Origin: CAYWFP01 sp964457365
GTDB lineage: Bacteria > Planctomycetota > SZUA-567
Length of the DNA stretch: 25,667 nt
Direction: 5' to 3'
NCBI GenBank assembly: GCA_964457365.1
Contig: CAYWFP010000061.1
Location: 1 to 25,667, forward strand
In this document: one piece after another, positions 6,270-13,103 of the stretch
Layout: each line of letters starts with the position of its first letter
How positions within the stretch are numbered: the first letter of the stretch is position 1
The notes under the pieces: model-generated
The model's input: the letters and a program-made list of their open reading frames with translations, nothing else
What the model was told of the DNA's origin: nothing
The model's database searches: none
Program-made: the position numbers and the translations under genes

Positions 6270-8774
6270 ATGGCGTTTTTCAAGGTCGTCAGTGGCGCAC
6301 GTTTTCTGGATGAATTTCCCCTGACCGATCAACCGCAGATGATCGGTCGCATTAGCAATTGCGAGATCGCCCTCGACGACAACAAGATCAGCCGCAATCA
6401 CGCCTCGGCACTTTATCGCGGCGAAAGATGCCTCGTGCGCGATAACAACAGCAACAACGGCTCGTATGTCAACGGCTTTCGCCTGCCGGCGCACGAAACC
6501 TGGCAGATGTTTCCGGGCGACGACCTGCACGTCGGCAACACCGTGGTCCGCTTGTTCGAAACGGATTTCCGCCTGCCCGCCGATGCCATCGAGGGCCTCG
6601 AGATCATCGACGTGATCGACGAGACCCTCATTGCCGTCTGTTTCCGTGCCAGGCAAAAAGCGATGGACCGGGAGGTGGAGGTGGTGGTGCTGCGGCCGGA
6701 ATACAGCAAGAACAAGCGTTCGCTCGGCCTTTTCGCTCAAGCCGCGCGCGAGGCGAGCAAGATGAACCATCCGTACATTCTGCCGATCCACAACATCGGG
6801 CAGACGAAAGACGGGCTGTGCTACTACACTTGCGAACTCTTCCACGGGCCGCGTCTGAGTTTCCGCATCGGCCTGAAGGGCAAACTCGAACCGATCCTGA
6901 CCATCAGCGAACGGGTAGCCGATGCCCTGGAATTCGCCCACAGCCGCGGCTTGCTGCACCGCCACCTGACCGCGTCGTCGATCTGGGTGGACGACAGTCT
7001 GAACGTGCGCGTGGTCGGCCTCGGATTGCCGCACCGTTTCGAGACCACGCCGCCCGACAAAGCCCTGCCGTTCTACGACAGCCCCGAGGCGCTGGTCGGC
7101 AAGCCTCTCGACGGCCGGAGCGACCTCTATTCATTCGGTGCGCTGCTCTTCCACTGCTTCGCCGGGCATCCGCCGTTCATGGGCGACGACGCCGACCAGG
7201 TGCGCCACAAGGTCGTCAACGCCATCGCGCCGCCGTTGGCCCAGGAAGAGCCGGAACTCCCGGAAAACGTCGCCGCCATTGTCGACAAACTGCTCGAGAA
7301 GGATCCGCAGGCGCGCTTCCAGACCGCGGGTGAGCTGCGTGACGCCTTGCGCGTGGCCATGGGCGTCACCGAATCGGCCCCGGCGGCCGAGGCGGAGGAG
7401 GAAGCGCCTCGCTCCCCAGGCACGCGCAAGCGCCGTCGGCAAAGAACCGCCGCCGCCGAGGATACCGGTGGCGATACCGAGAAACAAGCCGCCGTACGGG
7501 TGCGGACGACGCGCCCCAATCGCCGGCGCGATACGCAACCGAAAGAGGAGAGCCCGACGACGACGTATATCCTTGTCGGCCTGGGTTCGCTGGTGCTCCT
7601 GGGCATCCTCGCCATCGCTCTGCTCAGCATCTTTCACCGCCCCGAAACGACGGTCAACGGCAACACGACGCCCTCGATCGAGAAGATCATCGCCGTGGCC
7701 GAGAACTACGAAAAGGAAGGCGATCTGATCAAAGCCCTGGAATTGTACGAAAAGGTGCTGAAGAACTATCCCGACAATCCCGAGATCCTCGAAACATGCC
7801 GCCAACGCGTCCGGCTCCTCAGCGACGCGCTGGACAAGCGCGCCAAAGAAAAGGAATACGACGCGGCGTTCGCCGAATACGAGCAACTGCAGAAGGAGAA
7901 GCCCAAAGCGTTTACGGAGTTGCTGGCAACGCTGGACCGCCTCGAGGAGGCCTATCCGAAGTTCGCCAAGCGCGCCGAGGACGAACGCGCGGATATCCAG
8001 ACGACGATGCAGGCCGAAGTGGACAAGCTCAAAAGCCGAACCAAGGAAATGATGCTCGAGGGTGATTTCGACCGCGCCTTCTCCGCGATCAAACGCTTCC
8101 GCAGCGAATACCTGGACTTTCCGCTGGTCAAGCAGACGGACCAGATCGAGACCCTTGTCCAACAGGAACTGAAGGAGCGCGTCGAGGCATTCAAGGAGCG
8201 GCTGCAGAGCAAAGTACAGAAGAAGCTCTATGCCGAGGCTCTGAAGGAGTGCGAGACCATTCGCAACTCGATGCGCAGCCAGACCGTGCTCGAACAGATC
8301 TCCGCCACGGAGCGGGATATCAACCAGAAGCTGGCCAACCTGTTCCACCCCATCAAGCAGGAGGTGATCATCAAGCTCGGCAAACGCCAGTTCCTCGAGG
8401 TTCGACGACTTTTCAACCACAAGAAATTCGGCTTTCTCGGCACCAGGTACGAGGCGCGCTTCGCTGAACTGGAATCCCTGCTGGAAGGCACCGAAACGCT
8501 GCACGATTTCGTCGTCGACAGCATGCAACGCAAGGACCGACGGACCATCCCCGAGAAGCTGGAGCTGCCGAAGACGGATAAACTGAAAGGCGAGCTGTAC
8601 ATATCCAGTGGCGATACGGATGGCTTCCGCGTCAGCGACGGCATGCGCAGCGTCGCCATCGACTGGAACGACCTGACCCGCCCCCAGATTCTGGAGATCT
8701 ACAAGCTCTACGCGCCGACCGGCAATCAGGCCTTCCAGGAAACACTGGTCGGCCTCGAGAAGATTTATCGCTAG
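6270..8774 (+). CDS. FHA domain / pseudokinase / transmembrane / TPR-like protein
   Basis: The protein has 834 residues. An FHA domain (about 1-98) keeps the phosphothreonine-binding signature: IGR (25-27), SRNH (41-44), and NNGS/VNG (63-69). A protein-kinase-like domain (about 108-366) keeps fold markers such as SPE (271-273), RSDLYSFG and a C-lobe ending EKDPQARF. The catalytic set is gone: the glycine loop is replaced (IIDVIDETLIAV), the beta3 Lys is Val139, HRD is HRH (Asp to His232), and DFG is GLG (Asp to Gly250). A charged linker leads to one TM helix (about 433-455). The remainder (about 468-834) is helical and TPR-like (GDLIKALELYEKVLKNYPDNPEI), with coiled-coil-like segments, presumably periplasmic. 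The start at 6270 follows a GGGG site; an in-frame GTG at 6255 is the alternative. It probably relays or scaffolds phospho-signals with the adjacent active kinase (inference). Confidence 0.88.
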   Translation: MAFFKVVSGARFLDEFPLTDQPQMIGRISNCEIALDDNKISRNHASALYRGERCLVRDNNSNNGSYVNGFRLPAHETWQMFPGDDLHVGNTVVRLFETDFRLPADAIEGLEIIDVIDETLIAVCFRARQKAMDREVEVVVLRPEYSKNKRSLGLFAQAAREASKMNHPYILPIHNIGQTKDGLCYYTCELFHGPRLSFRIGLKGKLEPILTISERVADALEFAHSRGLLHRHLTASSIWVDDSLNVRVVGLGLPHRFETTPPDKALPFYDSPEALVGKPLDGRSDLYSFGALLFHCFAGHPPFMGDDADQVRHKVVNAIAPPLAQEEPELPENVAAIVDKLLEKDPQARFQTAGELRDALRVAMGVTESAPAAEAEEEAPRSPGTRKRRRQRTAAAEDTGGDTEKQAAVRVRTTRPNRRRDTQPKEESPTTTYILVGLGSLVLLGILAIALLSIFHRPETTVNGNTTPSIEKIIAVAENYEKEGDLIKALELYEKVLKNYPDNPEILETCRQRVRLLSDALDKRAKEKEYDAAFAEYEQLQKEKPKAFTELLATLDRLEEAYPKFAKRAEDERADIQTTMQAEVDKLKSRTKEMMLEGDFDRAFSAIKRFRSEYLDFPLVKQTDQIETLVQQELKERVEAFKERLQSKVQKKLYAEALKECETIRNSMRSQTVLEQISATERDINQKLANLFHPIKQEVIIKLGKRQFLEVRRLFNHKKFGFLGTRYEARFAELESLLEGTETLHDFVVDSMQRKDRRTIPEKLELPKTDKLKGELYISSGDTDGFRVSDGMRSVAIDWNDLTRPQILEIYKLYAPTGNQAFQETLVGLEKIYR

Positions 8775-8899
8775 GTCCTTTCACGCCACAGGTAAACCGA
8801 GCGGACATCACTTCCTCACGAAACACCAACAGTCATCCCCTATACTCCATACGGCATCCGGAGCCATCCGCCGAAACGCCATCCGAGCGAGGAACGCGC

Positions 8900-9748
8900 A
8901 TGAGGTCTACCGGCACCGGCAGCGACAAACTCATCGGCATCGTCATCGGCACGTACAAGCCGCAGTCCATTCTGGCCGAGGGCGGGATGGGGCGGCTTTA
9001 TATCGTCGACCATCTCAAGACGAAGAAGAGTTACGTCATGAAGACCGTCCGCGCGCAGTTGCAGACGAGGCAGGACGTGATCGATCGTTTCCTGCGGGAG
9101 GTGCAGCTCAGTTCGATGGTCTCGCATCCGAACATTATCGCCTTCATTGAGGCCGGTTCGCACGAGAAGCTGATGTACCTGATCCTCGAATACTTTCCCG
9201 CCAAGGACTTGACGCGGGCGTTCAACAATATCCCCGCCACGCCAGGGCAGATCGTCAACGTCGGCGTCCAGTCGGCGGCCGCGTTGGCGGCCGCGCACGC
9301 GCAGGGCATCGTCCACCGCGACATCAAGCCGCAGAACATCCTCGTCAACCGCCGCGGCGAGGTGAAGGTTTGCGACTTCGGCCTGGCCAAGGCCTTCGCC
9401 AATCCCGACTTCCAGGGCCTCACCCAGCCGGGGCAGGCGTTGGGAAGCCCGAGCTTCATGGCTCCCGAGCAGGTCCGCGGCACGTCTTCTGCCACCCCGC
9501 TGGCGGATATCTACGCTTTGGGCGCGGTGCTGTACTACTGCCTTACCGGCCGCGCGCCGTACCAGGGAAACAACCCGCTGCAGGTGATGCGTCAGATCGG
9601 CCAGCCATTCCCCCGGCCCTCGGAGCTACGCCCAGACACTCCTCCCGCACTCGAGCAGGTTCTGCTGAAAGCGATGGCGGCCAACCCGGCCGAGCGCTAC
9701 GCCGACGCCCGGCAGATGCAGCAGACGCTGAAGAAGCTGGCGGGGTAG
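8900..9748 (+). CDS. Hanks-type serine/threonine protein kinase (soluble)
   Basis: The 282 residues consist almost entirely of the kinase domain, and every catalytic element is present: glycine loop with GGMG (28-31), beta3 Lys48 (YVMKTV), helix-C Glu67, HRDIKPQN (139-146), DFG (159-161), APE (188-190) and ADIYALG. It should phosphorylate Ser/Thr on target proteins. Unlike PknB-type kinases it has no transmembrane helix or sensor domain, so it must be cytosolic or be recruited to a partner. The start at 8900 has GAGGAA 5 nt upstream. A TATACT box at 8841-8846 suggests it has its own promoter, though no good -35 is seen. It follows the FHA-pseudokinase gene by 125 nt, making that protein its likely substrate or docking partner. 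Confidence 0.93.
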   Translation: MRSTGTGSDKLIGIVIGTYKPQSILAEGGMGRLYIVDHLKTKKSYVMKTVRAQLQTRQDVIDRFLREVQLSSMVSHPNIIAFIEAGSHEKLMYLILEYFPAKDLTRAFNNIPATPGQIVNVGVQSAAALAAAHAQGIVHRDIKPQNILVNRRGEVKVCDFGLAKAFANPDFQGLTQPGQALGSPSFMAPEQVRGTSSATPLADIYALGAVLYYCLTGRAPYQGNNPLQVMRQIGQPFPRPSELRPDTPPALEQVLLKAMAANPAERYADARQMQQTLKKLAG

Positions 9749-9757
9749 GGTCGGCCA

Positions 9758-10033
9758 TTACTTCGCCTTCGACGGCGGATAGCCGAAGCACTGCTTGAAC
9801 GCCTTGCTGAAATGGAACGGACTGGAGAAGCCCAACCGGTCGCCGACCTGCGCCACCGTATACACCCCCTGCCGCAACAACTCCTCTGCGGTGCGCAAGC
9901 GCAGCCGGTCGTAAAAGCGTTTGGGCGACTGCCGCGTCACCGCCGCGAAGGCCAGGCGGAAATTGCGCTCGCTCATGTGCGCCTCGCACGCCATCTGCGC
10001 CACGGTCCAGTTCTCGCCGAGGCGCGCGTACAT
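9758..10033 (-). pseudogene. Truncated AraC-type HTH regulator (C-terminal DNA-binding domain only)
   Basis: These 91 codons encode just the double helix-turn-helix of AraC regulators: the first HTH around WTVAQMACEAHMSERNFR and the second around YTVAQVGDRLGFSSPFHFSKAF, ending in FGYPPSKAK. AraC regulators normally have an N-terminal sensing domain of 150 or more residues. Here the sequence upstream is a GGGGTTTTCC-rich repeat and then lpxB. The frame stays open upstream without homology, and the ATG at 10033 has no Shine-Dalgarno site. I read it as a gene decapitated by the element at 10041-10210. A stand-alone HTH protein is possible but less likely. Confidence 0.65.
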
Positions 10034-10040
10034 GGTTTTT

Positions 10041-10072
10041 CGGGGGTTTTCCGGGCGGGGTTTTCCGGGGAC
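10041..10072. repeat. G/T-rich short direct repeats
   Basis: The motif GGGGTTTTCCGGG occurs twice in tandem (starting about 10043 and 10057). The second copy runs into GGGGACAGTATAG. The composition is unlike the flanking coding DNA. The second copy includes the left arm (10063-10072) of a 10-bp inverted repeat whose partner is at 10201-10210. Confidence 0.6.
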
Positions 10073-10210
10073 AGTATAGTTATCATTTCGGGCGAGCCAG
10101 CCGATCCGGGCGCACAGGCGGCTTGCTTTCGCATAGCAACGATATTCCGCGAGGCTCCTTTCTTCGCCTTGGATATCCACTTCGAAATAAGCAGAGCTCA
10201 GTCCCCGGAA
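10063..10210. mobile_element. Possible REP/MITE-like element bounded by 10-bp inverted repeats
   Basis: TTCCGGGGAC (10063-10072) and its exact complement GTCCCCGGAA (10201-10210) bound 148 bp lying between lpxB and the AraC fragment. The left arm continues as GGGGACAGTATAG, which resembles ends I recall near REP-associated IS200-like transposases; that is memory, not a search. The right arm overlaps the last codons of lpxB. No transposase is encoded inside. The inverted repeat is short, so chance remains possible. Confidence 0.35.
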
Positions 10211-11337
10211 TTCATAAGGAACGCCGAGAGCGCGCGCGCGGCGCGTTCGGCGGCCGGCTTTTCGCCCACGGCGCGGAAGACGCCGTCCAGTTCCGTGCGC
10301 ATGGAGTCGTAACGCTGCGGATCGCCAAGATAGCCGGAGGCGCAGTCGGCGATGCCGCGAGCGTTGGCGTCGTACTGAGCCAGTTCCGGGACAATCGGGC
10401 GGTCCGCGATCAGGTTCGGCAGGGAGAAGTGTTTCACCTTGACCACCAGCGCCGCGAGGATCATCGACAAGACGTGAGCGCGGTAGATCGTCACCATCGG
10501 CACCCGCAGCAACGCCGCCTCGAGGGTGGTGGTGCCGCTCTTGACCAGGGCGAAGCGGCTGGCGGCCAGCAGGTCCAGCCCGCGGTTTTCCATCACGGGA
10601 ACGGATGCGGGGATCGGACAGATCTCCTGCAGGTGTTCGCGGTCGAAACCGGCGGCGGCGGCGAGGGCGAAACGGTGGTCGGGAAAACGCTCTCCCAGGA
10701 GCTCCGCCGCCTGCAGCAGGGGCCTGAGCATGTATCGCAACTCGCTGCGACGGCTGCCGGGAAACAGCGCGACCAACGGCGTCTCCGGAGCCAAACCCAG
10801 ATCGTCGCGCAAGGCTTCGCCTTCGGCTTCGCGCACCGCATCCATCACCGGGTTGCCGACGTACTCTGCCTCGACACCGCGCGCGCCGAACCAGGAGGGT
10901 TCGAAGGGAAGGATGCAGAGGGCTTTGTCGACATGCCGGGCGATGGTTTTGGCGCGCGATGCGTTCCAGGCCCAGGCTTTGGGGAGGATGTAATAGACGA
11001 CGGGCAAATCCGGGAAACGCCGCTTCACCGTTCGGGCCAACCGCAGGTGGAAACCGGGATAATCCACCAGCACCAGTGCGTCCGGCTTTCTCTCTTCGAT
11101 CGCCGCGAGTGTTTCGTGAAAAACGCGGCGGATCTCCGGCAGCTTGCCCACGACCTCCAGGAACCCCATGACCTGCAGGCGTGAGGCGTCGACGGCGATC
11201 TCCACGCCCGCGTCGCGCAGGATGTCGCGTCCGAGACCGCTCCACCGGAGCGACGGATCGAGCCCGGCGCAGGCGCGGACCAGCCGCGCGGCGTGCTGCT
11301 CGCCCGAGGTCTCGCCGGTGGAGACGAAGAGATGCAT
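10198..11337 (-). CDS. lpxB: Lipid-A-disaccharide synthase
   Basis: This 379-residue protein has the normal family length. LpxB condenses UDP-2,3-diacylglucosamine with lipid X to make the lipid A disaccharide at the inner membrane, so the cell should build LPS or a relative. Family landmarks in order: the N-terminal STGETSGEQHAARL (AGExSGD-type), LVDYPGFHLRLA, LPKAWAWNASR, LPFEPSWF, YVGNPV, LFPGSRRSEL, VKSGTTTLEAAL and SLPNLIADR. The start ATG at 11337 shares a base with the fmt stop (TAATG), so translation is probably coupled to fmt. The 3' end falls in the right arm of a short inverted repeat that also borders the AraC fragment. Neighbouring lpx genes are absent here. Confidence 0.93.
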   Translation of the reverse strand: MHLFVSTGETSGEQHAARLVRACAGLDPSLRWSGLGRDILRDAGVEIAVDASRLQVMGFLEVVGKLPEIRRVFHETLAAIEERKPDALVLVDYPGFHLRLARTVKRRFPDLPVVYYILPKAWAWNASRAKTIARHVDKALCILPFEPSWFGARGVEAEYVGNPVMDAVREAEGEALRDDLGLAPETPLVALFPGSRRSELRYMLRPLLQAAELLGERFPDHRFALAAAAGFDREHLQEICPIPASVPVMENRGLDLLAASRFALVKSGTTTLEAALLRVPMVTIYRAHVLSMILAALVVKVKHFSLPNLIADRPIVPELAQYDANARGIADCASGYLGDPQRYDSMRTELDGVFRAVGEKPAAERAARALSAFLMNSGD

Positions 11338-12305
11338 TACGCGGGGTTCTCCTTGGAGGTGAGCACGGTACCGGGGGCCAACCTGACGCCGCGGAGATAT
11401 TCCTTGGCCGACATCGCCCGCTTGCCCTCGATCTTGATCTGTCGCAGTTCGAGCGCTCGCTCTTGGCCGCACTGGACTACGAAACCGCGCTTGGGATCGG
11501 CCATGAGGACGGTTCCCGGCGTTCCCGGCGCCCCCTGCGGCTTCGTCTCACTCACCGACAGCAGCGACATGCGCAGACGTTGCTTGCCGTGCGGAACAAA
11601 GGTGAACGCGGTCGGCCAGGGCTGGAAGGCCCGGATCATACGGTCGATCCGCTCGGGCGGCAGGGACCAGTCGATGCGGCCGTCCTCCTTCTTCAGCTTC
11701 GGTGCGCGCGTTGCCTCTTCGTCGGGCTGCGGGATCGGGTTGACCCAGCCGGCCTCCAATTGGCCGACCACGCCGAGGATCTCGCGGGCGCCGACGGGGC
11801 CGACCTTGGCCAGCAGCGACGCGGCGGTCTCGTCCGGATCGATCGGTATCGTGGTTCGGCTGAGGATGTCGCCGGCGTCCCATTCCTCGTTGAGACGGAA
11901 GACGGTGACGCCGGTCTCGGTATCGCCGTTGAGGATCGCGTGCGGCACCGGCGCGGCGCCGCGGTAGCGCGGCAGCAGGGAGGGGTGCGTGTTGATGAAG
12001 CCGTGTGCGGGCACCTCCAGCATTACCGGCGGGATCAGCTTGCCGTAGGCGACGACGACGGCGAGGTCCGGATCATAGCCGCGAAGGGTCTTGTCGGCGT
12101 CCTCCGTTTTGAGCTTGACCGGTTGTTCGAGCGGGATGCCGTGCGCGAGGGCGCGTTGCTTGACTTCGGTCATGTGTATATGGCCACCGCGTCCGGCGCG
12201 CCGGTCGGGCTGGGTAAAGACGACGCAGACATCGTGGGCGCTCTCGATCAACGCATCCAGCGTCGGGATGGCGACCGGGGCGGAGCCGAAGAAGGCGATG
12301 CGCAT
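11337..12305 (-). CDS. fmt: Methionyl-tRNA formyltransferase
   Basis: The 322 residues match Fmt throughout. It formylates Met-tRNA(fMet) with 10-formyl-tetrahydrofolate for translation initiation. Visible landmarks are MRIAFFGSAPVA, TQPDRRAGRG, the catalytic segment with Asn105 and His107, SLLPRYRGAAPV (109-120), and Asp143 in the EWDAGDIL loop; the C-terminal OB-like domain follows. Of the possible starts, 12305 (MRIAFF) fits the family N-terminus best; ATG at 12314 and TTG at 12323 are in-frame alternatives. It lies downstream of def, the usual partner, after a gap of about 144 nt with no obvious terminator, and overlaps lpxB by one base. Confidence 0.95.
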   Translation of the reverse strand: MRIAFFGSAPVAIPTLDALIESAHDVCVVFTQPDRRAGRGGHIHMTEVKQRALAHGIPLEQPVKLKTEDADKTLRGYDPDLAVVVAYGKLIPPVMLEVPAHGFINTHPSLLPRYRGAAPVPHAILNGDTETGVTVFRLNEEWDAGDILSRTTIPIDPDETAASLLAKVGPVGAREILGVVGQLEAGWVNPIPQPDEEATRAPKLKKEDGRIDWSLPPERIDRMIRAFQPWPTAFTFVPHGKQRLRMSLLSVSETKPQGAPGTPGTVLMADPKRGFVVQCGQERALELRQIKIEGKRAMSAKEYLRGVRLAPGTVLTSKENPA

Positions 12306-12449
12306 GGGATCCATTCCGATCAAGCGGATTCTCGCTGCCGATCATCCATATCGCCCGGAATTTGTCCAGCGAAAGCACCATCGTTCCGCGACGTAACGGC
12401 CCCGACAATGCCGGGAGCGAGTTCGTCCGTGCTGCCGATAGGGAGGCGG

Positions 12450-12971
12450 TTACGCGCCGACGGTACGCTTGTAGGTTTCCTCGAGCACCTTGAGCTCGCC
12501 TTTGAGACTGAGCTTGGTTGCCATCGAGACCTTGTCGATGAAAAGGATGCCGTCGAGATGGTCGTACTCGTGCTGCAGCGCGCGCGCCAGCAGGCAGTCG
12601 CCCTCGTAGACCACCGTCTCGCCCGCCAGGTTGGTCGCCTCCACCTTGACCGCGGTCGGGCGGGTGACGTTGGCGGTGATGTCCGGGACGCTGAGGCAGC
12701 CCTCCTCGACCGTCTCCTTCTCCTTGCCGCGCGATAGAAAACGCGGGTTGATCAGCACCTCGGGGTGTCGATTTTCCGGGTCGCGGCTGACGTCGATGAC
12801 GAAGAGACGGATGTTGCGCCCGACCTGTGGCGCGGCCAGGCCGACGCCATCCTGGGCGTACATCGTTTCGATCATCTTTTCGGCGAACCGTTTCAGCTCG
12901 TCGTCGACGGCCTCGACGGGAGCGCTGACCTTGCGCAGAATCGGGTTGGGATAGACGATCACCTCGAGCAT
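12450..12971 (-). CDS. def: Peptide deformylase
   Basis: These 173 residues contain all three deformylase motifs: GVGLAAPQVG (42-51), EGCLSVP (90-96, metal ligand Cys92) and HEYDHLDG (134-141, ligands His134/His138 and catalytic Glu135). It removes the formyl group from nascent N-termini, the reverse of what Fmt adds. The start at 12971 is supported by GGAGGGAG immediately upstream; the frame is open much further upstream (to about 14741), but that sequence is antisense to ettA and is not coding. The enzyme begins def-fmt-lpxB and is divergent from ettA. A weak TACACT -10-like box lies near 13000 on this strand. Confidence 0.96.
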   Translation of the reverse strand: MLEVIVYPNPILRKVSAPVEAVDDELKRFAEKMIETMYAQDGVGLAAPQVGRNIRLFVIDVSRDPENRHPEVLINPRFLSRGKEKETVEEGCLSVPDITANVTRPTAVKVEATNLAGETVVYEGDCLLARALQHEYDHLDGILFIDKVSMATKLSLKGELKVLEETYKRTVGA

Positions 12972-13021
12972 GGCTCCCTCCATAGTCCCCCACCTATAGT
13001 GTAACCGGTCCGGCACCGAAT

Positions 13022-13035
13022 GCAAGCGCGCTTGC
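13022..13035. repeat. 14-bp perfect palindrome in the def/ettA divergent region
   Basis: GCAAGCGCGCTTGC is perfectly self-complementary. It overlaps the -35 region of the predicted ettA promoter (13032-13037), so it could be an operator shared by the divergent genes. Confidence 0.4.
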
Positions 13036-13059
13036 GGAAGCCGTACGGAACGGTAGAAT
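13032..13059 (+). promoter_or_regulatory. Predicted ettA promoter
   Basis: TTGCGG (13032-13037) and TAGAAT (13054-13059) are separated by 16 nt. The expected start near 13066 gives a leader of under 40 nt with a strong AAGGAGAG ribosome site at 13091-13098. Confidence 0.45.
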
Positions 13060-13103
13060 AGCGGGATACGTCCAATCACCCCGTTTGCGTAAGGAGAGAG
13101 CCC

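Noticed and set aside
7131..8528. 465-codon minus-strand frame opposite the pseudokinase gene
   Set aside because: It is Leu/Phe-rich because it complements Glu/Lys-rich coiled-coil codons; there is no ribosome site or domain.
10211..11245. Extension of the AraC frame through lpxB to 495 codons
   Set aside because: This portion is Arg/Gly/Pro-rich and antisense-like relative to codon use in lpxB, which is clearly the real gene there.
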